A DNA stretch of 64,000 bases, taken from Microbulbifer taiwanensis. Lineage in GTDB: Bacteria; Pseudomonadota; Gammaproteobacteria; Pseudomonadales; Cellvibrionaceae. Shown here in pieces: positions 8,186-16,644 of the stretch. The notes below the pieces were generated by a model. That model saw only the letters and a program-made list of their open reading frames with translations, was not told the origin of the DNA and did no database searches. Position 1 is the first letter of the stretch. Every line of letters starts with the position of its first letter. The stretch lies in assembly GCF_014904815.1 (NCBI RefSeq), contig NZ_JACZFR010000013.1, forward strand, positions 1-64,000. Reading direction: 5' to 3'. Position numbers and translations under genes: made by a program.

Positions 8186-10234
8186 TCAGCCGGGGTTGGT
8201 GTTCAGTTCGAGTTGCTCGATACCGGAGTGACGCAGCAGCGCATCTATTTTAGGTGTGCGGCCGCGAAATTCTGTGAACAGGTCCAGTGCGTCGCGACTG
8301 CCACCCTGCTCGAGAATGCTGCTCAGGAATCTCCCGCCGGTGGCGGAATCGAAGATGCCGTTTTCCTCGAACAGGGAAAAGGCATCCGAAGACAGTACTT
8401 CGGCCCACTTGTAGCTGTAGTAACCCGCCGCGTAGCCACCGGCGAAGATATGGCTGAAGCCGTGCTGGAAGCGGTTCTCCTCTGCCACTGGCACCACCGC
8501 CAGCTGCGCGCGCACCTCGTCGAGCAGCTGTTGAATTGCCGCGGCGCTGGCGCCGCGCGCAAGACAATGCAGCTTGAAGTCGAATAGCGCGAACTCCAAC
8601 TGGCGCACAGTGAACATGGCCGACTGGAAATTCCTCGCCGCCAGCATCTTGTCCAGCAGTGCCTGCGGCAGCGGCTCACCGGTTTCAAAATGCCCCGAGA
8701 TCATCGCTATCGCCTCGGGCTGCCAGCACCAGTTCTCCAGGAACTGGCTCGGCAGTTCCACCGCATCCCAGGCCACGCCATTGATACCGGAAACCGCGGC
8801 CACGTCTACCCGGGTCAGCATATGGTGCAGGCCGTGGCCGAACTCGTGGAACAGAGTGGTGACTTCGTAGTGGGTCAGCAGGGATGGCTTGCCAGCGACG
8901 GGAGATGAAAAGTTACACACCAGATAGGCTATCGGCAGTTGCAGTCCGTCCGCTGTCTGGCGACGGGTGCTGACGCTGTCCATCCAGGCGCCGCCGCGTT
9001 TTTTCTCCCGCGCAAATGCATCCAGATAGAAACCGGCGATACGCTCGCCGCCGCGAGTCACCCAGAAGAACTGCACATCACCGTGCCAGCCGGGCACGCC
9101 GATGTCCGCCTCAACACGGATGCCAAAGAGTTTTTCCACCACGGCAAACAGCCCCGTCTGGACCTTCTCGTAGGGGAAATAGGGGCGCAGCGCCTCCTGG
9201 CTGAGCGCGTAGCGTTCCTGCTTGAGCTTTTCCGCCGCCCAGGCGATGTCCCAGGGCCGTAGCCGATCCAATCCGAGTTTTTCCGCAGCGAATTCCTGCA
9301 ACTGGTCAAATTCCTGTTGCGCGGCCGGCCTCGACCGCGCCGCCAGGTCGTTGAGGAATTCCAGCACCCTGTCATTATCCTGCGCCATTTTGCTGGCCAG
9401 GGACAGTTCGGCGTAGTTCGCCATACCCAACAGCATCGCCTGCTCGGCGCGCAGATGCAGTATCTCCTCCATCACCGCAGAGTTGTCGAACTCGCAACCG
9501 TTGGGGCCGGTTTCCGACGCGCGACTGACGAAGGCCTTGTGCACCTCCTCGCGCAACTCCCGGTTGTCGGCGTGGGTCATTACCGCCAGGTAGCTGGGCC
9601 CCTCCAGGGTGAGCAGCCAGCCGTCGAGCGCCTTCGTCTCGGCGGCGGCCTTTGCTGCGGCCAGGGCGGTCTGCGGCAGGCCGGACAGCTCTGCCTCATC
9701 CTCTGTATGCCAGGTCCAGGCGCTGGTGGCATCGAGTACATTGTTGGCGAAGCGGCTCGACAGCTCCGCCAGGCGACGGCTGTTGGCGGCAAACCTGTCG
9801 CGATCCTCGCCCTCGAGGGCGACGCCACTCAATATGAAATCCCGCAGACCCAGCTCCACTGCTTTTCGCCGCGCCTGTGGCCAGCTGGCAAACTCGGGGG
9901 CCTCGGCCAGCTGCTGGTAGAGTTTATAGAGATCGCGATTCTGCCCCAGCTCTGTCCAGTAAGCGGTCACCCGGGCCAGGGCCGCCTCGTAGGGGGCGCG
10001 CCAGGGGCCACTGAGCACGCTGTTCAGGTGGCTGACCGGGGAAAAGGCGCGGTTGAGCCTGTCCTGCGCTTCTTCGAGCGGTGCCAGGGTACTGTCCCAG
10101 CCCGGCTCTTGCAGCCCTTCCTTTAGCTGCGCCCGGCATTGATCGATCAGTTCGGCGATGGCCGGCTCTACATGCTCCGGCTGCAGCCGGTCGAAGGGGG
10201 GCAGCAGCGGCAGATCTAACAGCGGATTGGACAT
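8186..10234 (-). CDS. prlC: Oligopeptidase A (M3 metallopeptidase)
   Basis: Cytoplasmic zinc metallopeptidase that degrades short peptides, including cleaved signal peptides. It has 682 residues, the normal length of the family. The zinc site is H463-E-F-G-H467 (in FHEFGHGLHH), with the third ligand expected in the following WDAVELPSQ segment. The long helical N-terminal region that forms the substrate channel is present. It is the first gene of the prlC-yheV-membrane protein group. The divergent carbonic anhydrase gene starts 66 bases away, so their promoters share that short gap. Confidence 0.95.
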   Translation of the reverse strand: MSNPLLDLPLLPPFDRLQPEHVEPAIAELIDQCRAQLKEGLQEPGWDSTLAPLEEAQDRLNRAFSPVSHLNSVLSGPWRAPYEAALARVTAYWTELGQNRDLYKLYQQLAEAPEFASWPQARRKAVELGLRDFILSGVALEGEDRDRFAANSRRLAELSSRFANNVLDATSAWTWHTEDEAELSGLPQTALAAAKAAAETKALDGWLLTLEGPSYLAVMTHADNRELREEVHKAFVSRASETGPNGCEFDNSAVMEEILHLRAEQAMLLGMANYAELSLASKMAQDNDRVLEFLNDLAARSRPAAQQEFDQLQEFAAEKLGLDRLRPWDIAWAAEKLKQERYALSQEALRPYFPYEKVQTGLFAVVEKLFGIRVEADIGVPGWHGDVQFFWVTRGGERIAGFYLDAFAREKKRGGAWMDSVSTRRQTADGLQLPIAYLVCNFSSPVAGKPSLLTHYEVTTLFHEFGHGLHHMLTRVDVAAVSGINGVAWDAVELPSQFLENWCWQPEAIAMISGHFETGEPLPQALLDKMLAARNFQSAMFTVRQLEFALFDFKLHCLARGASAAAIQQLLDEVRAQLAVVPVAEENRFQHGFSHIFAGGYAAGYYSYKWAEVLSSDAFSLFEENGIFDSATGGRFLSSILEQGGSRDALDLFTEFRGRTPKIDALLRHSGIEQLELNTNPG

Positions 10235-10299
10235 ACAACACCCTGTGCTCAGAATTGGTTAAGGCTATGATAGGAGACCGATTGTACAGGAGGTTGACC

Positions 10300-10857
10300 A
10301 TGTCCCCACTTCGCACCCACGGCAATGGCGATAGCGAAAAATCCCCCCGGCTCGGCAATGGCGTCTTTATCGATCCGCAGTCCGCGGTGATCGGCGATGT
10401 GACCCTGGGCGACGACAGTTCCGTTTGGCCCATGGCGGTGGTGCGCGGCGACATGCACCGGATTGAGATAGGCGCGCGCACCAGCGTGCAGGATGGCGCC
10501 GTGCTGCATATCACCCACGCCGGCCCTTTCAACGAACACGGCTGGCCGCTGGTCATCGGCGACGACGTCACCATCGGCCACAAGGCCTGTCTGCACGGCT
10601 GCACCGTCGGCAACCGGGTGCTGATCGGCATAGGCTCCATAGTGCTGGACGGCGCGGAGATCGAGGACGAGGTGGTGCTGGCCGCCGGCGCCCTGGTGCC
10701 GCCCGGAAAGAAACTGGAGAGCGGCTACCTCTATGTGGGCGCTCCCTGCAGACAGGCGCGCCCCCTTTCGGACAGGGAGAGGGCCTTCTTCCGCTACTCC
10801 GCCGACAATTACGTGAAACTGAAGAACCAGTATCTGACCGAGCACGAGCAGCCCTGA
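10300..10857 (+). CDS. Gamma-class carbonic anhydrase-like protein (YrdA family)
   Basis: Left-handed beta-helix protein built from hexapeptide repeats, trimeric in the family, with zinc between subunits. 185 residues. Hexapeptide-type turns run from about residue 25 to 155 (for example IGDVTLGDDS, IGARTSVQDG, VGNRVLIGIGS). Likely zinc ligands are H70 or H73, H94 and H99, in the HITH and GHKACLHGC segments. I start at the ATG at 10300, because AGGAGG lies six bases upstream; an earlier ATG at 10267 is possible but lacks such a site. Carbonic anhydrase activity is not proven for all YrdA proteins. Confidence 0.88.
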   Translation: MSPLRTHGNGDSEKSPRLGNGVFIDPQSAVIGDVTLGDDSSVWPMAVVRGDMHRIEIGARTSVQDGAVLHITHAGPFNEHGWPLVIGDDVTIGHKACLHGCTVGNRVLIGIGSIVLDGAEIEDEVVLAAGALVPPGKKLESGYLYVGAPCRQARPLSDRERAFFRYSADNYVKLKNQYLTEHEQP

Positions 10858-10880
10858 TTTTCCCCGCCCGAGAACCCTCG

Positions 10881-11795
10881 ATGATCAATCTCAACCTGGA
10901 CCAGCTGCGCACCTTCGTCGCCGCCTGCGAGAAGGGCTCCTTCTCTGCGGTGGCGCGGGACATGGGGCGTGCCCAGTCGGCGGTCAGCACACAGATCCAG
11001 AACCTGGAGCTGGACCTGGGGCTGACGTTATTCGACCGCAGCGGCAAATACCCGCAGCCGACAGCGGAGGCCCAGGCACTGCTGCCACTGGCGCGACAGG
11101 CCATCGGCCAGTTGCGCCGCTTCCTGCAGGCGGCGGACTCCTACCAGAGCGGCGAGGAGCCGCTGCTGCGTATCGTTTTCGAAGAGCTGGTGATGCCGGA
11201 CAAACTCAACGATATGCTGGCCGCCTTCGCCGAATGCTTTCCCCACACCCAGATCCGCGCCAGTACTGCCAGTGACGAGTGCGCCATAGGCCGCATCGCC
11301 GAGGGCGATGCGGATTTTGCCTTTGTCACCAACCGCGACCACTACCCGGATGAGGTGGATTTCAACAACCTGGGCCAGCAGCGCGTACTGACCCTGGCCT
11401 GCCCGGAGCATCCGCTGGCGCAGAAACCCGGCAGCTCCCTCAATGAGGCCGCCCAGTACCGCCAGCTGGTCGCGGCCTCGCCATCCTCCAGACGCCGCTG
11501 GCAACTGTCCCCGCAGACCTGGAGCAGCGACTCGCTGCTGCAGGCGCTGGACCTGGCCTGCAAGGGCGTCGGCTGGGTCAACGCCCCCTATGAGCTGGCG
11601 CGCCCCTTCCTGAAAAGCGGCAAGCTGGTAGAGCTGAACCTGAGCAATGCGCTCAGCGCCTGGAGTCTCGGTGTCGACCTGCTGTGGTCGGCGAAGACCC
11701 CCCAGGGTACCGCCGCGCGCTGGTTTGCGCGGGAGGCGCGACGCCTCTACGGCAACTATTACAGCCCACCTATCGAAACTACCGATAGAATCTAA
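10881..11795 (+). CDS. LysR family transcriptional regulator
   Basis: 304 residues. The N-terminal winged helix-turn-helix (about 1-60) has the family pattern LRTFVAACEKGSFSAVARDM followed by AQSAVSTQIQNLE. The rest is the two-lobed ligand-binding domain (about 90-295). It begins 23 bases after the carbonic anhydrase stop and lies in the same direction as the two following genes. Unlike most LysR genes it is not divergent from its neighbours, so its targets are uncertain; the DUF2938 and AhpD-fold genes just downstream are the obvious candidates. Confidence 0.88.
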   Translation: MINLNLDQLRTFVAACEKGSFSAVARDMGRAQSAVSTQIQNLELDLGLTLFDRSGKYPQPTAEAQALLPLARQAIGQLRRFLQAADSYQSGEEPLLRIVFEELVMPDKLNDMLAAFAECFPHTQIRASTASDECAIGRIAEGDADFAFVTNRDHYPDEVDFNNLGQQRVLTLACPEHPLAQKPGSSLNEAAQYRQLVAASPSSRRRWQLSPQTWSSDSLLQALDLACKGVGWVNAPYELARPFLKSGKLVELNLSNALSAWSLGVDLLWSAKTPQGTAARWFAREARRLYGNYYSPPIETTDRI

Positions 11796-11858
11796 CTTTC
11801 TCCTATCGCTAACGTCACAGAAACTGTCCTCTCCATCGACTCGGGGAGGTATTGGCAG

Positions 11859-12356
11859 ATGGGCGACCCACTGCAGTTTTTTGTCTATTCCGTAGCTATC
11901 GGCACAGGCGCCACGGCGGTCATGGACCTCTGGGCGCTGCTGCGCCTGCGCCTCTTTGGCGTGCCATCGCTGGACTGGGCCATGGTCGGGCGCTGGCTCG
12001 GCCATATACCCCACGGCCGTTTTGTGCACGCGGGCATCGGCGCCGCCGCGGACGTGCCCGGCGAGCGCGCCATCGGCTGGATCGCCCACTACGCCATCGG
12101 CATTCTTTTCGCGGCACTGTTGCTGTCGATCTGTGGTCCCGACTGGGTCCGGCAGCCGACCCCGTTGCCGGCCCTGGTTTTCGGGCTGGTCACCGTGGCT
12201 GCGCCCTTTTTCATCATGCAGCCGGCCCTGGGTGCCGGCGTAGCCGCCGCCAGAACGCCGAATCCCCAGCGGGCCCGCATCAACAGCCTGCTCACCCACG
12301 GGGTTTTCGGCCTGGGTCTCTACCTGTCGGCGCTGCTGCTGCAGAAACTGATTTAA
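11859..12356 (+). CDS. DUF2938 family membrane protein
   Basis: 165 residues with about four membrane helices (roughly 8-28, 75-95, 108-130, 142-162). The opening IGTGATAVMDLWALLRLRLFG, the GRWLGHIPHGRF loop (about 45-56) and the repeated GH/His-Ala loops are typical of DUF2938, a family of unknown function. GGGGAGG lies about ten bases before the ATG. It sits between a LysR regulator and an AhpD-fold protein, on the same strand and with short gaps, so the three may be one transcription unit. Confidence 0.78.
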   Translation: MGDPLQFFVYSVAIGTGATAVMDLWALLRLRLFGVPSLDWAMVGRWLGHIPHGRFVHAGIGAAADVPGERAIGWIAHYAIGILFAALLLSICGPDWVRQPTPLPALVFGLVTVAAPFFIMQPALGAGVAAARTPNPQRARINSLLTHGVFGLGLYLSALLLQKLI

Positions 12357-12380
12357 TCCAAACTGAGAGGAGTCATAGCC

Positions 12381-12899
12381 ATGACCAAAGAACAGCACCT
12401 GCAGGAACTGGACACCTTCTCCCGGCGCTATCGCTACGATATGGACTACCTTAAGGAATTTCTGCTGAGCTCGCCGGAGGGCTTCGAGAAGTTTGCCAAC
12501 TTCCGTCCACTCTCCTACCACCGGGAGTTTCTGCCGCTGGACATCTACTGGGTGAGCAAACTGGCGGCGATGCAGGTGGCCGACTGCGGCGAGTGCCTGC
12601 AGCTCAACGTGCGCATGGCGCTGGAGGCGGATATCGACAAGTCCGTCGTGCAGGCCTGCCTTCAGGGCGGCAGCCGCCTGCCGGAAAACCTCAAGGATAT
12701 CTTCGATTTCGCTACGGCGGTGGCCTGCTATCGCAATGTCGACCCGCTGCTGGAAGAGCGTATCGACGCGCAATTGAATAAACGCCAGCGTATCGAGCTG
12801 GGTGTCTGTGTCGCCACCGCTTCCGTCTACCCGACCATCAAGCGGGCCATGGGATTCACACAGCGTTGCAGCCTGGTGGAAATCGAGTTCGCGGCCTGA
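12381..12899 (+). CDS. AhpD-fold / carboxymuconolactone decarboxylase-like protein
   Basis: 172 residues, all helical and soluble. The segment KLAAMQVADCGECLQLNVRMA places a C69-G-E-C72 pair at the start of a helix, as in AhpD-type redox proteins. The His usually found four residues after the second Cys is Asn here (N76), so the usual CxxCxxxH proton relay is incomplete. GAGGAG lies before the ATG. It is 24 bases after the DUF2938 gene. Membership is judged from this motif and the helical layout only; the substrate is not known. Confidence 0.6.
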   Translation: MTKEQHLQELDTFSRRYRYDMDYLKEFLLSSPEGFEKFANFRPLSYHREFLPLDIYWVSKLAAMQVADCGECLQLNVRMALEADIDKSVVQACLQGGSRLPENLKDIFDFATAVACYRNVDPLLEERIDAQLNKRQRIELGVCVATASVYPTIKRAMGFTQRCSLVEIEFAA

Positions 12900-12926
12900 C
12901 ACAAAGCCATTGGCACGGCCGCCGGC

Positions 12927-13814
12927 TCAGGGTACCAACAGTTTTGCGGCGGTCGCGACAAGCTGGCCGGTCAACTCGGCCAGCAGTTCGCCGCCGTTGC
13001 GCCAGTGGTGCCAGTAGAGCGGCACATCCAGCGAGCGGCCCGGCAGCAGCTCCACCAGTTCACCGCTGGCCAGCTCGTCGACCACCTGCAACTCCGGCAC
13101 CAGTCCCCAGCCGAGGCCCCTCGATGTGAGTTGGACAAAACCTTCGGAGGAGGGGCACAGGTGATGGGAGAATGTCCCCTCGATACCCTGTGATTCCAGG
13201 TAGCGATGCTGGAGATAGTCATCCGGCCCGAAGACGATGGCGGGACTGCGGGCCAGTGCCTCGGGAGTCACCCCGGCGGGAAAATGCCGGGCAATAAACC
13301 CGGGGCTGGCCAGCGCCCGGTAGCGCATGGCTCCCAGCGCAATGCTGCGCGCGCCGGCTACCGGTCTCTCCACTGCGCAGACGCAGGCCGCCACTTCGCC
13401 GGCGCGCATGCGTTTGAGTCCCACTGCCTGGTCCTCCACCACCAGGTCCAACAGCACCTGGCGTTCGGTGCAGAAACCGGCCACCGCCTGCGCCCACCAG
13501 GTGGCGAGGCTGTCGGCATTGATCGCGATACGCAGGCGCTCCGGCTGATCGCCCTCGTCGAGGGCCGGAACCTGCCCTCTCAGGTCGCGCTCCAGCAGGC
13601 GTACCTGCTGTACGTGATTGAGCAGGCGCCGGCCCAGATCAGTGGGCTGCGGCGGTGTGGCCCGCACCAGCACCGGCTGGCCTACGCGCGCCTCCAACAG
13701 CTTGATGCGCTGCGATACCGCCGACTGCGACAGGCCCAGCGCCAGCGCAGCGCGCTCGAAACCCGCCTGCTCCACCACCGCCGCGAGCGCGGAGAGTAGC
13801 TTGTAGTCGAACAT
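12927..13814 (-). CDS. argP: LysR family regulator ArgP (IciA)
   Basis: Regulator of basic amino acid export, responding to arginine and lysine in known members. 295 residues: an N-terminal HTH with ALAAVVEQAGFERAALALGL and SQSAVSQRIKLLE, characteristic of the ArgP branch, then a ligand-binding domain. It is divergent from a LysE/ArgO-type exporter whose start is 104 bases away. This is the classic argP-argO arrangement and strongly supports both names. The shared gap should contain the ArgP site. Confidence 0.88.
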   Translation of the reverse strand: MFDYKLLSALAAVVEQAGFERAALALGLSQSAVSQRIKLLEARVGQPVLVRATPPQPTDLGRRLLNHVQQVRLLERDLRGQVPALDEGDQPERLRIAINADSLATWWAQAVAGFCTERQVLLDLVVEDQAVGLKRMRAGEVAACVCAVERPVAGARSIALGAMRYRALASPGFIARHFPAGVTPEALARSPAIVFGPDDYLQHRYLESQGIEGTFSHHLCPSSEGFVQLTSRGLGWGLVPELQVVDELASGELVELLPGRSLDVPLYWHHWRNGGELLAELTGQLVATAAKLLVP

Positions 13815-13917
13815 ATCGATTTCTCTAATATCTGATCAGCAGAATTTGTTTATCTTATATCAGCTCGCCGGGCAGACTCGCCAGCATTTCCGATATCCGA
13901 GAGGGAGAGACAAGGAG

Positions 13918-14526
13918 ATGTGGCAGAGTTACTTCAACGGCATGCTGGTCGGCGGCGGACTGATCATCGCCATCGGCGCGCAGAATGCCTTCGTCCTGGC
14001 CCAGAGCCTGCGCCGTGAACACCACCTGCTGGTGGCCACCCTGTGCGTGGCCTGTGATGCGATGCTGATCGCCGCCGGTGTCTTCGGCCTGGCCGCCCTG
14101 TTGCTGCAAAGCCCGCTACTGCTGGCCATTGCGCGCTGGGGCGGCGCGGCTTTCCTGCTCTGCTACGGACTGGGTGCACTGCGCCGGGCCGTGCACCCGG
14201 GGGGGCTGCAGCAGGCCGAGTCGACTGCGCCGCGGCCGCGCCATGCGGTACTGCTCACCGCGCTGGCGGTGACCCTGCTCAACCCCCATGTCTACCTGGA
14301 TACAGTACTGCTGATCGGGTCCCTCGGTGCCCAGCAGGTCGATCCGGGCGCCTACGCGCTGGGCGCCGCCAGCGCCTCCCTGACCTGGTTCTTTGCGCTC
14401 GCCATCGGTGCAGCCTGGCTCTCCCCCTGGCTGGCGCGCCCGGCCACCTGGCGCCTGCTCGATCTGGCTGTGGCCGCCATGATGTTCGGTGTGGCCGCGC
14501 AGTTGCTCTTCGATAGCGGAGCATAA
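13918..14526 (+). CDS. LysE/ArgO family amino acid exporter
   Basis: Inner-membrane exporter of basic amino acids. 202 residues with six hydrophobic segments. The N-terminus shows GGGLIIAIGAQNAFVLAQSL, the LysE-type signature, and a second conserved block LTALAVTLLNPHVYLDTV lies near residue 110. I start at the ATG at 13918 (MWQSYFNGML), preceded by a purine-rich AAGGAG; the frame is open for 24 more codons upstream, but those would not fit the membrane topology. Expected to be activated by the divergent ArgP. Confidence 0.9.
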   Translation: MWQSYFNGMLVGGGLIIAIGAQNAFVLAQSLRREHHLLVATLCVACDAMLIAAGVFGLAALLLQSPLLLAIARWGGAAFLLCYGLGALRRAVHPGGLQQAESTAPRPRHAVLLTALAVTLLNPHVYLDTVLLIGSLGAQQVDPGAYALGAASASLTWFFALAIGAAWLSPWLARPATWRLLDLAVAAMMFGVAAQLLFDSGA

Positions 14527-14708
14527 TCGCGAATGAAAACCGGCGGACCCGGTAGGGGGACTTGACCCCGGACACAAAGACGGCTTAAGTCTCCCGACCT
14601 GGAGCTGTCGATAGCCACGTTTCAGATTCGACCAGTCCTTATCCCCTCGGGATTCCGCCCGGAGGTATTTCACCAGTTTTACCCGGACAACCCGGTGGAT
14701 TCCCGACC

Positions 14709-16139
14709 ATGACCGAACCCAGCGCCCTCCCCACCAATGCAGCCCCCGCAGCCGCACGCTCCCTGTGGCGCGAACTAGTGGACGCTATTCGCGGCACCGA
14801 GGCGGACTACACCCGTATCGGCATGCGCCGCGCCGTATTCCTGCTGGCAGTGCCCATGGTGCTGGAACTGGTCATGGAGGCCACCTTCGCGGTGGTGGAC
14901 ATCTACTTCGTAGGCAAGCTCGGTGCCTCGGCAGTGGCCACCGTGGGCCTGACCGAGACCTACCTGTTCCTGCTCTACGCCATCGGTATAGGTCTCGCCA
15001 CAGCCGTCACCGCCCTGGTCGCGCGGCGCGTCGGCGAGAAAAAGAGCGCCGACGCAGGTCTCGCCGCAGTCCAGGCGATTTTTATTGCGCTGCTGGTTTC
15101 GGTGCCGTTTGCGCTCGCCGGCATCTTTTACGCCAGGGAATTGCTGGCACTGATGGGCGCGGATGCCTGGGCGCTTGAGGAGGGATACCGGTACACCCAG
15201 TGGATGCTGGGCGGCAACGCCGTGATCATGCTGCTGTTCGTGATCAATGCCGTCTACCGCGGTGCCGGGGATGCAGCCATCGCCATGCGCGTATTGTGGA
15301 TCGCCAACGGCATCAATATGCTGCTCGACCCCATTTTGATTTTCGGTCTGGGGCCGATTCCGGCCATGGGTATAGAGGGCGCCGCCATTGCCACCAATAT
15401 CGGCCGCAGTGTGGGCGTCGCCATGCAATTGTGGATTCTCTTCCGCGGCGGCAAGCATATCCGCGCTTTCGGCTCACAGCTGGTGTGGGATGCCAAAGTG
15501 GCACTGGAAATTGTGCGCACGTCACTCGGCGGCATCGGCCAGATGATCGTGGCCATGACTTCGTGGATATTCCTGATGCGGATCCTCGCCGAAGTGGGCA
15601 ACGATGCCGTCGCCGGGGCCACCATCGCCGTGCGTATCATGATGTTTACGCTGATGCCGGCCTGGGGCCTGTCGAACGCCGCCGCCACCCTGGTTGGCCA
15701 GAACCTGGGTGCCGGGCAGCCGGCCCGCGCCGAGTCCTCCGTGTGGCTGATCGGCCTCTATAACATGGTCTTCCTGCTCGGCGTCTCGGTGGCCTATTTC
15801 CTCTACTACGAGCAGCTGATGGGCATTTTCACCGCGGACGCGGCGGTGATCACCATCGGCGGCGAGTGGCTGCGGATTCTCTCCTACTCCTATTTCGTCT
15901 ACGGCTGGTGGATGGTGTCGGTGCAGGCATTCAACGGCGCCGGCGACACCGCCACCCCCACCAAGATCAACCTGGTGTTCTTCTGGCTGATCCAGATACC
16001 GCTGTGCTGGTACCTTGCGGTGCCGCTGGACTGGCAGCACTCCGGCGTCTTCTGGGGCGTATTCGTCACCGAGACTTGTGTGGGGCTGTTTACCCTGTGG
16101 CTCTTCTCCCGCGGCAGCTGGAAAAGCCGCGAGCTGTAA
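14709..16139 (+). CDS. MATE family efflux transporter, NorM-like
   Basis: 476 residues, about 12 membrane helices in two repeats. The first repeat opens with VFLLAVPMVLELVMEATFAV and carries the VDIYFVGKLGASAVATVGLTE stretch (shown in part), the second begins near residue 260 with the parallel LGGIGQMIVAMTSWIF. A hydrophilic 35-residue tail precedes the first helix. This is a second MATE protein in the window, only distantly similar to the one at 4842. The 180 bases before it hold no gene or clear promoter that I can see. Its stop is one base from that of the convergent small membrane protein. Confidence 0.88.
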   Translation: MTEPSALPTNAAPAAARSLWRELVDAIRGTEADYTRIGMRRAVFLLAVPMVLELVMEATFAVVDIYFVGKLGASAVATVGLTETYLFLLYAIGIGLATAVTALVARRVGEKKSADAGLAAVQAIFIALLVSVPFALAGIFYARELLALMGADAWALEEGYRYTQWMLGGNAVIMLLFVINAVYRGAGDAAIAMRVLWIANGINMLLDPILIFGLGPIPAMGIEGAAIATNIGRSVGVAMQLWILFRGGKHIRAFGSQLVWDAKVALEIVRTSLGGIGQMIVAMTSWIFLMRILAEVGNDAVAGATIAVRIMMFTLMPAWGLSNAAATLVGQNLGAGQPARAESSVWLIGLYNMVFLLGVSVAYFLYYEQLMGIFTADAAVITIGGEWLRILSYSYFVYGWWMVSVQAFNGAGDTATPTKINLVFFWLIQIPLCWYLAVPLDWQHSGVFWGVFVTETCVGLFTLWLFSRGSWKSREL

Positions 16140-16140
16140 C

Positions 16141-16542
16141 TTATCTGCCCTGGGCGCGCAACAGGCCGGAGGCGGCTATGCCGCCGAGGCCACAGGCGAG
16201 AATGATCACCAGCGGCGTCAGCATGCCCAGGGCCACGGCGCCGGGACCCAGACCGCGCATCGGCAGCAGCAGCAACAGTAGAATGCCGGCGGGAATCAGC
16301 GACAGGAAAAAACCGCGCGCCAGCCAGGACCTGCGCCAGGGCAGCAGGAAAATCAGACCGCAGATGCCGCCCCAGACGATGCGCTGGTAGAGGTAGGCGT
16401 TGGAGAGATAGGGGGCAATATCGACCCCGAGCCAGCGGGTAAAACCGTAGTGGCCCATGGCCCAGAGGCCCAGCGCATAGGCCAGTCCGGCAAGGCAGCC
16501 AGCGGCAAAACAGACAGAAAGGTTTTTAACAAATTCTCGCAC
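16141..16542 (-). CDS. Small hypothetical membrane protein
   Basis: 133 residues, not recognised. Four hydrophobic segments (roughly 9-29, 55-70, 76-96, 100-125) with a short Arg-rich turn WRRSWLARG between the second and third. AGGAGG lies eight bases before the ATG on the minus strand, so translation start is well supported. It lies downstream of purK in the same direction, but a GC hairpin stands between them. Confidence 0.65.
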   Translation of the reverse strand: MREFVKNLSVCFAAGCLAGLAYALGLWAMGHYGFTRWLGVDIAPYLSNAYLYQRIVWGGICGLIFLLPWRRSWLARGFFLSLIPAGILLLLLLPMRGLGPGAVALGMLTPLVIILACGLGGIAASGLLRAQGR

Positions 16543-16562
16543 CGATACCTCCTTTTATTGTC

Positions 16563-16588
16563 CCCCACCGGGCAATAACCCGGCGGGG
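16563..16588 (-). other. GC-rich hairpin between purK and a small membrane protein gene
   Basis: CCCCACCGGG and CCCGGCGGGG arms (16563-16572, 16579-16588, one mismatch) around a 6-base loop. No T-run follows, so it may be a weak terminator or an mRNA-stability element rather than a full stop. Confidence 0.4.
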
Positions 16589-16644
16589 CAAACGGGCATC
16601 AGTATGCCAGATCTCGCGGTAAGGACCGCGAACGAGATTCAAAC

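Noticed and set aside
11028-12902. Long minus-strand frame opposite the LysR, DUF2938 and AhpD-like genes
   Set aside because: Shadow of three supported genes; no domain.
14527-14708. Possible riboswitch before the second MATE gene
   Set aside because: GC-rich and some pairing is possible, but no conserved guanidine or other riboswitch core could be recognised.
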